The notes: a model not told the origin generated them from the sequence alone. Counted from the stretch's first letter, positions 45,054 through 54,049 are shown. The stretch is DNA of 64,000 bases from Paracoccus aerodenitrificans (GCF_027913215.1 NZ_CP115784.1:2671001-2735000); one strand, 5' to 3'. Made by a program: numbers and translations.

Positions 45054-46485
45054 TACTACAGTTGCATTTGCCTTGCGTTTCTGGTTCATCTTTCTCTGGG
45101 ATTGGGAGGGATTGTCATGTCTGTTGCGGATTGGGCGGGCAGTGTTTCAGATTGGTCGCATGCGCTTGCCGGTTTGAAGGAGCTCATCGCCCCTGCGTTC
45201 AAACGTTCTGAGCAACGCGCCTCCGCGGGCGTGTTTCTTGATGGCCTGCTGTCTGGAGCGGAACGCAAGACGGGCTGGATGCTGGCGGAAGAAGCTGGGT
45301 TGGCGCGGCCCTATCGGATTCAGTCTTTGCTGGGCCGATCCTCCTGGTCAGCAGATACGCTCTGCGAGCGGGTTCGGAGGTATGCGATTGAGGCGCTTGG
45401 CGATCCGGATGGTGTACTGGTCGTGGATGAGACTGGATTTCTGAAGAAGGGTACACACTCCGCCGGCGTTGCACGGCAGTATTCCGGCACCGCAGGGCGG
45501 ATCGAGAACTGCCAGATCGGTGTGTTCGCAAGCTATGCCAGCCGCTGGGGCCATGCGTTGATCGATCGACGGCTTTATCTTCCCAAGGCCTGGGCCGATG
45601 ATCCTGACCGCCGTGCCAAGGCGCATGTGCCCAAAGAGATGTCTTTCGCCACTAAGCCCGCTATGGCCTGCGACATGATAGCAAACCTGCTGGACGAGGG
45701 AACGCCTTGTGCTTTCGTACTGGCCGATGCGGTCTACGGGTCCGATTTCCGGTTCCGCAGGATGCTGGAGGCGCGGGACCAGCCCTATGTTCTGGCCGTG
45801 CGCTCGACACACCACCTGCGGTTTCTTGATGAATGGCACCTGGTTCAGACCGACCCCGCGACAATGATCGCAGAGTTGTCGCCCGAGGATTGGCAGGCGC
45901 TCAGCGCAGGCGAAGGCACCAAGGGGCACAGGCTGCATGACTGGACCAGGGTGCCGCTCAACTATACGGCCGCAGAAGGTTTTTCCCGGTGGTTGCTGGC
46001 TCGTCGAAGCCTGCGTGACCCGGAGAACATTGCGTATTACCTGGCTTATGCCCACACCGATGCAACACTGCCGGAACTGGCCGCCGCCGCCGGACTGCGC
46101 TGGACCATCGAGGAATGCTTCCTGCGCGCCAAAGATGATCTCGGGCTCGATCATTGCGAGGCGCGCTCTTGGCACGGTTGGCATCGACATATGAGCCTGG
46201 TGATGGCCGCCGCCGCGCTCCTCGCACGCCTCAGCGCTGATCAGCGCCGCACGGCCTTCAGCAAACCGAACAAAACGAGTCCGCGGAGCCAACCGGCAGC
46301 AGCATAGTCAAACGGCTCCGAAACACGTTGACCACAGCGGAAATTCGCTACCTGATCGCCCGCCTCCTGCTGCGCCCGATATTGACCGTCGCCTTTGTCT
46401 GGGACTGGTCACGATGGCGACGAGAACATCAAGCGATCGCTGCCATCGCACATCGGAAGTTGCGCATCAATGCGCAACTGTAGTA
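45054..46485 (+). mobile_element. IS701-family element, 1432 bp
   Basis: Terminal repeats TACTACAGTTGC (45054) and GCAACTGTAGTA (ending 46485) with CTAG repeated at 45050-45053 and 46486-46489. The left CTAG is composed of the last base of IS5 copy 2, the TA target repeat and one flanking G, so this element inserted exactly at the IS5 boundary. Confidence 0.88.
45117..46307 (+). CDS. IS701-family transposase
   Basis: 396 residues from ATG 45117 with GGGAGGG at 45104-45110; an earlier in-frame start at 45102 overlaps that site. DDE_5-type features: LVVDETGFLKKGTHSAGVAR (first Asp, residue about 100), FVLADAVYGSDFRFRRML (second Asp, about 202), and the catalytic Glu in LRWTIEECFLRAKDDLGLDH (about 325). 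The start DWSHALAGLKELIAPAFKRS matches IS701 proteins. The frame is intact, so the element is probably functional. Confidence 0.92.
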   Translation: MSVADWAGSVSDWSHALAGLKELIAPAFKRSEQRASAGVFLDGLLSGAERKTGWMLAEEAGLARPYRIQSLLGRSSWSADTLCERVRRYAIEALGDPDGVLVVDETGFLKKGTHSAGVARQYSGTAGRIENCQIGVFASYASRWGHALIDRRLYLPKAWADDPDRRAKAHVPKEMSFATKPAMACDMIANLLDEGTPCAFVLADAVYGSDFRFRRMLEARDQPYVLAVRSTHHLRFLDEWHLVQTDPATMIAELSPEDWQALSAGEGTKGHRLHDWTRVPLNYTAAEGFSRWLLARRSLRDPENIAYYLAYAHTDATLPELAAAAGLRWTIEECFLRAKDDLGLDHCEARSWHGWHRHMSLVMAAAALLARLSADQRRTAFSKPNKTSPRSQPAAA

Positions 46486-46489
46486 CTAG

Positions 46490-46825
46490 GTCATGTTGGC
46501 AAATGGCGGAGCCATATCGGCCGAGATCTCCGCTAGTGATCACGTAGACCGACATGCGCGGGCGTGACTCACATGGTTTAGGGACACATTTCTGCGCCAG
46601 AAAGGGTAAGCGGCCCCAAGGACCTTGCAGAACAAACAGGTTAAGACGGAGCGCTTTTCGTAGAAAGTCGATCAGTCGTTGCTATTTTCCATGGAACTGG
46701 AAGGAATACGACGGTGGCCTTTAACGCTGCAATCCGGCCAGGCGCACTCAAGAGCTTGACAATCTCTTGGGCACCATCCAAGGTGATCTTGGTCTAAATC
46801 CAGGACTATTTCATGGAGAAGCGCG
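46490..46825. other. 336-bp gap, no gene recognised
   Basis: Lies between the IS701 element and the toxin-antitoxin pair. No open frame with an RBS or family features on either strand; the longest (46672-46959 minus) overlaps the antitoxin antisense and is rejected. A TTGACA-like GCTTGACAAT near 46754 could be part of the antitoxin promoter. Confidence 0.5.
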
Positions 46826-47047
46826 ATGCAGATGAACATTGCCGAGGCGAAGGCCAAGCTGTCCGAGTTGATCGCTGCGGCGGAAGGCGGGCAGGAGGTC
46901 GTGATCGCGCGCGGGGGCCATCCCGTGGCGCGACTGGTCCCGGTTGGCCGACCGGTCATCCGGATCGGAGTTGGTGATGGGCTGGTCAGCCGCGTTCCCG
47001 ATTTCCTTGCGCCAATGACCGAAGGCGAGCTTCAGGACTGGGAATGA
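46826..47047 (+). CDS. Phd/YefM-type antitoxin
   Basis: 73 residues, GGAGAAG 4 bases before ATG 46826. The N-terminal MNIAEAKAKLSELIAAAEGG and EVVIARGGHPVARLVPVG blocks are the standard Phd/YefM DNA-binding fold. The C-terminal tail PDFLAPMTEGELQDWE would wrap the toxin. The next gene starts inside its stop (ATGA at 47044), the usual toxin-antitoxin coupling. Confidence 0.9.
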   Translation: MQMNIAEAKAKLSELIAAAEGGQEVVIARGGHPVARLVPVGRPVIRIGVGDGLVSRVPDFLAPMTEGELQDWE

Positions 47048-47481
47048 CCGCCGTCCTTCTCGACACACATGCTTTCGTCTGGAGCCTGTTCAAGTCGTCT
47101 GAGTTGAGTGCGTCGGCCAGGACCATGATGGAAGCCGCCGATGCGGTTTATGTCGCGCCGATCTCTTTCTATGAAATCACGCAGAAACATCGCCTCGGGA
47201 AATGGCGCGAGCTTGATCCGGTGATCGGCAGACTGCTGGAGCTTTGGCGATCCCAGGGCAGCGAACAGGCCCCCTATACTGCCGAGATCGCTTTCCTGGC
47301 AGGGGCGATGCATTGGGCTCATCGTGATCCATTTGACAGAATGATTGCCGCTACAGCAATCGGGTTGGGTTGTCCGCTGATCTCGAAGGACACAGCATTC
47401 GATGATCTGAAGGAACAGCCGGGCTGGAAGGGACGGTTTTGGGATATTTCACCGCCTGATGATCCCGCTGTTCAACTTTAG
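47044..47481 (+). CDS. vapC: PIN-domain ribonuclease toxin (VapC type)
   Basis: 145 residues. The PIN acidic residues are visible: Asp in VLLDTHAFVWSL (about residue 7), Glu in PISFYEITQKHRLGKW (about 43) and Asp/Asp in HRDPFDRMIAATAIGLG (about 98-101), with a final LISKDTAFDDL. Mg2+-dependent cleavage of tRNA or rRNA is the family activity. Paired with the Phd antitoxin at 46826, it forms a complete addiction module within the IS-rich segment. Confidence 0.9.
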   Translation: MTAVLLDTHAFVWSLFKSSELSASARTMMEAADAVYVAPISFYEITQKHRLGKWRELDPVIGRLLELWRSQGSEQAPYTAEIAFLAGAMHWAHRDPFDRMIAATAIGLGCPLISKDTAFDDLKEQPGWKGRFWDISPPDDPAVQL

Positions 47482-47688
47482 CGCCAACGACCTCTTCGTC
47501 AGAAGTTCCCCCTCTTATGCCAACTGCGACCTCGCTCCTTCCTATCGGGCGGGTTTGAAGGGAGGGTGTCCCTCCCTCATCGTGGCGGCTTGCCGGTGCG
47601 ACGTCTGTCCGGATTCCGTCCGGACAGAATTACCCTTGCTGAGGTCAGTGTCATCGTTTAGCCTGGTTCTTGAAGGGAACGCAGCGTC

Positions 47689-47817
47689 ATGTCAGGCAAC
47701 GCTCTTGTAGCACGCAAACGCTCGAAACGCTCCGAAGACGCGAAATCGGCCCGGATGGATATCAGGGCGTCACCAGATCAGAAACAGGCTGTGGAACGGC
47801 ATGCAAAACTGACGTAA
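47689..47817 (+). pseudogene. Truncated DUF1778/TacA-like ribbon-helix-helix antitoxin
   Basis: 42 codons from ATG 47689 behind GAAGGGAA. SARMDIRASPDQKQAVERHA is the start of a DUF1778 ribbon-helix-helix domain, normally followed by about 60 more residues. The frame ends at TAA in ACGTAAGCGG, and GTAAGCG is the usual IS66-type terminal motif, so an insertion probably removed the rest together with the partner acetyltransferase toxin. Confidence 0.5.
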
Positions 47818-47865
47818 GCGGTGCAAATTACCCCCTATTTGCCGGATTTTCTGGTCGTCAGTTTA

Positions 47866-47898
47866 CCTTTATATTGGCGCTACCCGCCAATATAAAGG
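47866..47898. repeat. 14-bp perfect hairpin
   Basis: CCTTTATATTGGCG (47866-47879), loop CTACC, CGCCAATATAAAGG (47885-47898). It lies between the presumed left end of the ISBst12-type element and its transposase gene. No T-run follows. It might be a terminator protecting the element from read-through or a recombination hairpin. Confidence 0.6.
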
Positions 47899-48094
47899 GC
47901 GGCTGCGTACGGTATTCGTCTGTTTTTATTGCAAAAACAGAAACAGAGTTGGTGTGGACTTGCCAATTGCCCACATGCTTGCCCCTGAAGAACAGCAGGC
48001 ATATGGCGGCGCAGGCGTTGATCTGGGGCCAACAAGGCGGAAAATGTGATCCGTGCTATCAGGTCTACAGGAAGAAACATACAGCGATGAAAAC

Positions 48095-48129
48095 GGCCCG
48101 AAGGGCAGCGCCTCCGGGCCTTTCGGGCC
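48095..48129. terminator. Stem-loop downstream of IS66 transposase
   Basis: GGCCCGAA (48095-48102) pairs with TTCGGGCC (48122-48129), with further pairing GGGC/GGGCC inside. It sits 25 bases after the end of the minus-strand transposase gene, so it may stop its transcription. No clear U-tract in that direction apart from TTTTCATCG. Confidence 0.4.
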
Positions 48130-48153
48130 ATGATCTTTCTATTGGCTTTTGCC

Positions 48154-49929
48154 TTATGCCAGGATTATCCGTTTCGCTTTCGGCAGCTTCCTCTTAACGT
48201 GGCAGCTTTCGGGAGCGTTCCAGGGCAGAAGTTCGGCATATTCCGATCGCGGCTTCTTGCGTGCGATCTCATCCAGCACCCAAAGCAGATACCGATAGGG
48301 ATCGACGGAGTTCATCAGGCAGGTTTGGATCAGCGAGAACAAAATCGCCCAGGCCCGCTCGCCGAGGTCGCTGCCAATGAACAAGGAGTTCTTGCGCGCT
48401 ATGATCGGTGCCTTGAACAGCCTTTCGACATTATTGTTGTCTAATTCGATCCGACCGTCGTCAAGGAAGCGTGTCAGGCCGGTCCAGCGTCGCAACGCAT
48501 AGCTGATCGCCTTGCCCATGCCGCCTTTTTCCAGGTGATGCGGCCTATAGTCATGAAGCCGCCTATGGATCTCGGCCATTATCGGCGTCGTCAGGCGGCG
48601 CCTAACCCGTTTGCGTTGTCGCGGCGATGATCCGCGGATCTGCTCTTCGATCCGATACATTCGGGCGATCAGCTCGATCAGATGATCGGCGTGCGCCGTC
48701 TTGTTGTAATTGTATTCATCAACGAAATATCGTCGGCAATGCGCCCAGCATTCGGTGGAGATGATCGCTGCAAGGCTGGTTCCGGCTTGGCCAAGCTCAT
48801 TGAACACCGCTGCCCCATCATGCTGCACGGTCAACTGCCGGCCACCAAGCAATTCCGCCACCACCTTTTGCGTCAGCGATGGATAGACGTAGTAGATCAC
48901 GGCTCGCGGCAATGTCTCACCATAGCCGTGCCCATCGCGAGCAATCGCGACAAGGTCGCGGTGCGCAACCTTACCCCTGCCATTGATTTGGCGATAGATC
49001 ACCGAAGCGTCCATGTGAAGCACGGCGCTTTCGTCGAGGATATGCCGTTCCAGAATGTCATAGATAGGAGCAAGGGCCTCGCTCGTCACCTTGTTCACGT
49101 TCCGGGATAGGGTCGAACGCTGAATATTGACGCCGGACTGCCGTGCGATGCGCTCTTGGCGATAATATGGCGACGCCCAATCGAATTTTCCGACCATGGT
49201 GTAGGCGAGGACGCTGTGCGTCATCTCACCGCCAGGAAAGATCGCCGGCTTAAACGGGGTGCCAATGATCCGGTTCTCCTTCAAACAGCGATGTCTCGGG
49301 TATTTGCGAACGAGAATATAATAGTGGGCGGGAACAGCGATCAGCTCTTCCCGAATGTCGTAACCGAGAGTCCCTCCGCCGCAGTCACAGAGCCCCTCGC
49401 TCATGATCTCCTCGACGCGTGGCAAGTCACCGTAGTCCTTTGGGCCGCGACGGGCTATTTTACGTGACTTCTTCGACTTTTCTTGGGCTCTTGTAGGATC
49501 GTTTGCGGGGCGCTTTGTGGCTGCGGACGCTCTATCAGACGCGGATGCCGGGACTTGTGTAATTTGTTCTTCAGCTTCCGTCGGCGCTTCCCGCTTCTGG
49601 CGGTCAGCCTTTGATCCGAACACCATCTGGTTCTTCTTGGCGAGGTCCCGTTGAAGACGCTCGATTTTGGCGCGAAGGCTCCGCACCTCGGCGGTGAGAA
49701 CCTTGCTTCGTGCAGTCGCCTTTCGTTCGTTCTCCTCCGCCTTCTGGTGTATTTTGTGCCAGACATCTATCTCTGTCGCATGCTTTGCCTCCAAGCCCCG
49801 CACCAGCGCAATGACGCGGTTCGTCAAAGCTGCGCCGAGCTGCGGCCCGACGGCAGCAGCAATTTCGGTGCAAACTTTTTCAAGGCTGTCGACCATGCCA
49901 CGCTGTTCGCCGCAAAGCGACGTTCCCAT
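48154..49929 (-). CDS. IS66-family (ISBst12-type) transposase
   Basis: 591 residues in one intact frame. A coiled-coil N-terminus (LTAEVRSLRAKIERLQRDLA) is followed by FGSKADRQKR, the zinc-binding region around SEGLCDCGGGTLGYDIREEL and YPRHRCLKEN, then the DDE catalytic domain with Asp in LHMDASVIYRQINGRGK, Asp in LTVQHDGAAVFNELGQ and Glu in IELDNNNVERLFKAPIIARK. The C-terminal ILFSLIQTCLMNSVDPYRYL is typical. No OrfA/OrfB accessory genes accompany it, as in ISBst12. No RBS is visible before ATG 49929; ATG 49896 is an alternative. Element ends were not resolved. Confidence 0.9.
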   Translation of the reverse strand: MGTSLCGEQRGMVDSLEKVCTEIAAAVGPQLGAALTNRVIALVRGLEAKHATEIDVWHKIHQKAEENERKATARSKVLTAEVRSLRAKIERLQRDLAKKNQMVFGSKADRQKREAPTEAEEQITQVPASASDRASAATKRPANDPTRAQEKSKKSRKIARRGPKDYGDLPRVEEIMSEGLCDCGGGTLGYDIREELIAVPAHYYILVRKYPRHRCLKENRIIGTPFKPAIFPGGEMTHSVLAYTMVGKFDWASPYYRQERIARQSGVNIQRSTLSRNVNKVTSEALAPIYDILERHILDESAVLHMDASVIYRQINGRGKVAHRDLVAIARDGHGYGETLPRAVIYYVYPSLTQKVVAELLGGRQLTVQHDGAAVFNELGQAGTSLAAIISTECWAHCRRYFVDEYNYNKTAHADHLIELIARMYRIEEQIRGSSPRQRKRVRRRLTTPIMAEIHRRLHDYRPHHLEKGGMGKAISYALRRWTGLTRFLDDGRIELDNNNVERLFKAPIIARKNSLFIGSDLGERAWAILFSLIQTCLMNSVDPYRYLLWVLDEIARKKPRSEYAELLPWNAPESCHVKRKLPKAKRIILA

Positions 49930-50109
49930 CTATTGAACGAAGAACGGCAGCGGCATCCACCCCGCTGAGGCAGGATGCCGTTGACTTTCACAAAGTGTGA
50001 TGGGATGATCGGGAAAGAAAATCGCGTACCAAACGATTTCTCCGAGGCTCGGTTAGGACTGCAATCCGCCGAGCCTCAGCCTTTTCAGAGCCCATGTTGA
50101 CCGATCAGA

Positions 50110-50358
50110 TCATGCGGCGTCCTCCGGCTTTTCGCTCAGCCTTTCGGGCCAAAGCTCTGCCTCGGGCACACCAGCGCGTTTAGACAGCTCGGCCTCGATT
50201 CGCCGTGAGCGGCTGCGTCCGAGAGAAACTGCGCTGACAGTCGAAGCGCTTACGCCGAGCCGCGCGGCCACGTCCGAAAACGATGAACCGGCCAAAGCAA
50301 GCAAATACTTTACTTTGGCATGTTTCTCGCGGTCAATTTGGACATCGTGGGGGCGCAA
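50110..50358 (-). CDS. Nlp/Ner-type winged helix DNA-binding protein
   Basis: 82 residues, TTG start at 50358 preceded by GAGGTTTAG. The helix-turn-helix reads LALAGSSFSDVAARLGVSAS then TVSAVSLGRSRSRRIEAELS, followed by KRAGVPEAELWPERL. This is the pattern of the Nlp (SfsB)/Ner family, repressors related to those of Mu-like phages. No other phage genes are adjacent, so it may be a leftover regulator of a lost mobile element. Confidence 0.75.
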   Translation of the reverse strand: MRPHDVQIDREKHAKVKYLLALAGSSFSDVAARLGVSASTVSAVSLGRSRSRRIEAELSKRAGVPEAELWPERLSEKPEDAA

Positions 50359-50872
50359 AACTAAACCTCAAACCTCAGCCACCCTATTGGTCGCATGCGA
50401 TTCGAGATAGATCAATAGTTTTTTGTATCTCGCTCACAATTCTATGGGAATGTCAATATTAGACATCCCTTAACGCGGATAAATTGATGATCGTTGGAGT
50501 CGGTCCGCGAGGTTTCGACAGGACATTCTGAGGGATATTTACTTTATATCATATGGTTAGCTGTAATTTCATCCGGCGAATATTTTATGAACACGGCCAT
50601 GGCAGCGGCTTCCGAACTAAGCTCGGCTGGTCAGATCACCTTGCAGCACCTCAATGCCGCTAGACAGACAGTACCGGGCCGGAACGGGCGATAGTCAGGC
50701 CGTGAGGCTGTCCATACCAAAATCCATTGATGCTCTGCGTTCACCTTGAGTAGATCTGCTACGTCAATGCCCAAGCCTGCTATCGTCACTGGCTATGGGC
50801 CGATGAGCGCCAGCCTGCATATACCTTTTGGAAAGCCGCCGATTTGACCTGCAACGCGCCCCTAAAGTGATC
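50359..50872. other. 514-bp gap, no gene recognised
   Basis: Between two minus-strand DNA-binding protein genes. Only a short plus-strand frame (50494-50694) without RBS or family features. An AT-rich part around 50410-50480 may hold the Nlp gene promoter. Confidence 0.5.
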
Positions 50873-51127
50873 TCAGGATAGTCGCTGCTTATTCAACTCA
50901 GCTTCCACGGCTGTCATCAAGTCTGCCATCGAGAGGCTCAGCCCGCGACACAATCCATGGATCGTTGCCAAGCTTGGCTGATGCCGCCGACTTTCGAGCA
51001 AGGACACGTACCGCATGCTCACTCCTGCCCGATGGGCCAGTTCTTCCTGCGATAGACCAGTGGCAATGCGCTGCTTTCGCAGAGTTTTTGCAAAGGCGTC
51101 GAGAAGGGCATCTTCAGCATTCATCAT
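50873..51127 (-). CDS. Small XRE-family helix-turn-helix regulator
   Basis: 84 residues, nearly all HTH_3 domain: AFAKTLRKQRIATGLSQEEL, AHRAGVSMRYVSLLESRRHQ, PSLATIHGLCRGLSLSMADL. Such compact regulators commonly control neighbouring restriction-modification, toxin or mobile genes. The start could be either of two adjacent ATG codons (51127 or 51124). It is divergent from the secreted-protein gene at 51212. Confidence 0.85.
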   Translation of the reverse strand: MMNAEDALLDAFAKTLRKQRIATGLSQEELAHRAGVSMRYVSLLESRRHQPSLATIHGLCRGLSLSMADLMTAVEAELNKQRLS

Positions 51128-51211
51128 GCCAGATGCAGACGCGTCAATCAGGTTTGACTCTATGAAGTATTTTGTGAATTATGAAGAAAACTGTGAATTA
51201 GGAGATTTCCT

Positions 51212-52018
51212 TTGCTGTATCCCTCCCGCATTTTCGCCCTGACCACGCGGCGGTTGACTGCCGCTGTCTGCGTATTGCTGGTCGCAACCGCGCCCGTACT
51301 GGCCGACGACCTGACTCCGCTGCCCGCGCCCGATGCAAGGCCCTATCCATACAAGGTTCTCGACATTCAGCCCGGCCAGGTCGCGGCAGATATCGTGCCG
51401 CAGCTCGAAGAGCATCTGGGTGGATCGCTTGCGCCTGTCATCATGCAGCAGGCGGTCACCTCGCCTCAAGGACGACAGTTCGAGGCGGATATCACAATCG
51501 GTTACGAAACCATGGGCGTGAGCCTGTACACCCGGATGGGCGACCAGCCCTATGAAGAAGTGCTGCTGAAAAACGCCACACCTGTCCTCGAAGGCCGTGT
51601 CATCAGCATCTTGCGAAACATGCGCCAGCCGAACGCCGGTCTTCCCGATCCCGCCGAACTGACCGCTCAACTGGAAGACCTCTATGGCCCGCCGAGTTGG
51701 GTTGGACCCGATCCCATCGGAGCAAGGATGGTCAAATATGTCTGGACGCCGTCAGGTCAACTGGCGCCGCAACAGGAAGAACCCTGTTCGCGCCTGACCT
51801 ATAAGGGCTATTTTTTCGACAATAACCGCGAACCCATCGCACCGCCGGAATGTTCCGCTGTCTTCATGATGAGCTATGAGACCGAGGCCGGGCAATCGAC
51901 CGTGCGCTTCAGCCTGATCGACTTCGATCTGGCGCGGCAGGACCTTGAAGAAACGGATCGGCAGATTCTGGAACAGATTTCGGACGAGGGCGTGCAGCCA
52001 TCCGATATGAAGCTTTGA
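51212..52018 (+). CDS. Secreted protein of unknown function (268 aa)
   Basis: TTG start at 51212 with AGGAG at 51200-51205. The signal peptide ends PVLADDLTP (about residue 32). The mature region has repeated short strands and acidic segments (DIQPGQVAADIVPQLEEHLG, GVSLYTRMGDQPYEEVLLKN) and two cysteines at about 192 and 215 (EEPCSRL, PPECSAV) that could form a disulfide in the periplasm. I do not recognise a family. It is followed after 7 bases by another unknown gene, suggesting a two-gene unit. Confidence 0.7.
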   Translation: MLYPSRIFALTTRRLTAAVCVLLVATAPVLADDLTPLPAPDARPYPYKVLDIQPGQVAADIVPQLEEHLGGSLAPVIMQQAVTSPQGRQFEADITIGYETMGVSLYTRMGDQPYEEVLLKNATPVLEGRVISILRNMRQPNAGLPDPAELTAQLEDLYGPPSWVGPDPIGARMVKYVWTPSGQLAPQQEEPCSRLTYKGYFFDNNREPIAPPECSAVFMMSYETEAGQSTVRFSLIDFDLARQDLEETDRQILEQISDEGVQPSDMKL

Positions 52019-52025
52019 GCCGGGC

Positions 52026-52454
52026 GTGGAACCGCTTAGCCCGGAAGAAAACCAAGACCTGATTGCGCTTCTAGTCACCATGGCCGTGGATTCCGGCTAT
52101 CTGCCGCTGCACGGCGCCGAGAAGCTGATGATCTACGGGCTGATAGAAGTGCAGGAGACCGTCATCTCCACGCCTGCCGGACCGAGAACATTTCAGGTTT
52201 TCGAGCCGACACCGCGCGCGATAGACTTCGCTGGACACATGCGCTCCACGTCTGCATCGGCGCCATTACCGATGCTGATGCCGGGACGAGTTGGCGGTAA
52301 CGATGCCATCAGCCGCAGCTTCAAAAAGCTGATCCCTCGTGGCAAGCGGAAGTGGGTCGCCTCCAAGAAGTATCTAGATAGCTGTGATCCCGATGAACTC
52401 CCAGCCTTGATCGCTTCGGTCGCCAGATGCTGGTGGCCCCCCGCCTCGTCCTGA
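52026..52454 (+). CDS. Unknown cytoplasmic protein (142 aa), start uncertain
   Basis: GTG start at 52026 just after the secreted-protein gene. The first half, PLSPEENQDLIALLVTMAVD then GYLPLHGAEKLMIYGLIEVQ, looks like a genuine alpha/beta protein. The second half, RSFKKLIPRGKRKWVASKKY LDSCDPDELP without the break, is basic. The terminal CWWPPASS looks artificial, so the original 3' end may have been lost when the IS1182 element arrived at 52507. Not assigned to a family. Confidence 0.5.
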   Translation: MEPLSPEENQDLIALLVTMAVDSGYLPLHGAEKLMIYGLIEVQETVISTPAGPRTFQVFEPTPRAIDFAGHMRSTSASAPLPMLMPGRVGGNDAISRSFKKLIPRGKRKWVASKKYLDSCDPDELPALIASVARCWWPPASS

Positions 52455-52506
52455 TCACGCCTAGCTATGCGCGCATACGCGGCAGATGGGCAAAGTCGAC
52501 AGGATC

Positions 52507-54049
52507 GGCCTATTTTGTTGAAAAACTCGTGCTTGATTGAAGGGCATCTGGCTGATTCAATTCCTGCAATGGGTGGGAGGATTGGCGATGATGGGACCGC
52601 GGCAGGAGGCGCAGCCGGCGCTGTTTTACGAGTTCTCACTGGAGGATCATGTTCCTCAGGAGCATCTTCTTCGGTCCATTGATCGGTTTGTCGATCTCAG
52701 CAGCATCCGTGCGCATCTTTCGGATTTCTACAGCCACACCGGCCGGCCGTCTGTCGATCCCGAGTTGCTGATCCGGATGCTGCTGGTTGGCTATTGCTTC
52801 GGCATTCGTTCGGAGCGGCGCCTTTGCGAAGAGGTGCATCTGAATCTGGCCTATCGCTGGTTCTGCCGCCTGGATCTCAGCGACCGGGTTCCGGATCATT
52901 CGACGTTTTCGAAGAACCGGCACGGGCGGTTCCGCGACAGCGAGTTGCTGAGGCATCTGTTCGAGATGACCGTCACGCGCTGCATCGAGGAGGGGCTGGT
53001 CAGCGGGCAGCGGCTGGCGGTGGATGCCAGCCTGATCGAGGCGGATGCCAATAAGCAGAACTCGACAGCGAAGGAAGATTGGGATGCAACGCTGATAGAC
53101 CCCTCGGATGCGCCCCGCGCCGTGCGCGAATACCTTGACACGTTGGACAAGGCCGCATTTGGCGCCGCCAGCGAGGTCCATCCGAAATTCACCTCACATT
53201 CCGACCCGGCCAGCCAATGGACGGCGGCGCGCAAAGGTCCGGCATTCTTCAGCTATTCCGACAATTACCTGATCGACACGGATCATGGCGTGATTGTCGA
53301 TGTCGAGGCGACACGATCCATCCGGCAGGCCGAGGTCGGATCAACCAAAACCATGCTGAAGAGGGTGAAAGACAAGTTCGACCTGCATCCTGAACGCCTG
53401 ATCGCGGATACCGCCTACGGCACCGGACCGATGTTGGGCTGGCTGGTCGACAGGGGCATTGCCCCGCATATCCCTGTCTTCGACAAGTCCGGGCGCAATG
53501 ACGGCACCTGGACCCGGGCAGACTTCGAATGGGATGCAGAGAACGATCAATACATCTGCCCGGAAGGTCACAGGCTCAAACAGTTCCGCCGCAACTATTC
53601 GGACCCGAACCGCGGCCCGACTGGCAAGGGAACCGCCAAATACCGCGCACTGAAACTGACCTGCCAGTCCTGCCCATCGAAACAGAAGTGCTGCCCGAAC
53701 GCCGATGCCAGATCAATCACCCGCGAGGAACACGAAGATGCGCGCCAGATCGCCCGGGACATCGCCAAGACCCGCCAATACGAAATCTCGATGAAGCTCC
53801 GCAAGAAGGTCGAGATGCTGTTTGCTCATCTGAAACGCATCCTCGGGCTGGGGCGCCTGCGGCTAAGGGGACCTTGCGGCGCGAACGACGAATTCCTCCT
53901 TGCCGCCACCGCCCAGAACCTCCGCAAACTCGCCAAGATCTTTCCTGCACCGCAGCATCCGCGAAAAGCCTGACACCAGAAAGGCTTGCACCCGAAGGAA
54001 ACGGTCCAAAAGGCCCCCGATGGCAACGCGTTTTTCCACAGAATCGGCC
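52507..54049 (+). mobile_element. IS1182-family element, 1543 bp
   Basis: Terminal repeats GGCCTATTTTGTTGAAAAAC (52507) and, on the other strand, GGCCGATTCTGTGGAAAAAC (54049) enclose one transposase gene. No target duplication was recognised. Confidence 0.85.
52588..53973 (+). CDS. IS1182-family transposase
   Basis: 461 residues from ATG 52588 with GGGAGG at 52575-52580 (ATG 52591 is equally possible). N-terminal DUF772 part: EDHVPQEHLLRSIDRFVDLS, RPSVDPELLIRMLLVGYCFG, RSERRLCEEVHLNLAYRWFC. Catalytic DDE domain: Asp in RLAVDASLIEADANK, Asp in RLIADTAYGTGPMLGWLVD and Glu in KKVEMLFAHLKRILGL. A zinc-like cysteine cluster is in LTCQSCPSKQKCCPNADA. The frame is intact. Confidence 0.92.
   Translation: MMGPRQEAQPALFYEFSLEDHVPQEHLLRSIDRFVDLSSIRAHLSDFYSHTGRPSVDPELLIRMLLVGYCFGIRSERRLCEEVHLNLAYRWFCRLDLSDRVPDHSTFSKNRHGRFRDSELLRHLFEMTVTRCIEEGLVSGQRLAVDASLIEADANKQNSTAKEDWDATLIDPSDAPRAVREYLDTLDKAAFGAASEVHPKFTSHSDPASQWTAARKGPAFFSYSDNYLIDTDHGVIVDVEATRSIRQAEVGSTKTMLKRVKDKFDLHPERLIADTAYGTGPMLGWLVDRGIAPHIPVFDKSGRNDGTWTRADFEWDAENDQYICPEGHRLKQFRRNYSDPNRGPTGKGTAKYRALKLTCQSCPSKQKCCPNADARSITREEHEDARQIARDIAKTRQYEISMKLRKKVEMLFAHLKRILGLGRLRLRGPCGANDEFLLAATAQNLRKLAKIFPAPQHPRKA

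Noticed and set aside
47670..48197. 175-codon plus-strand open frame
   Set aside because: It runs over the antitoxin remnant, the hairpin and the end of the IS66 transposase antisense; no RBS or coherent domain pattern.
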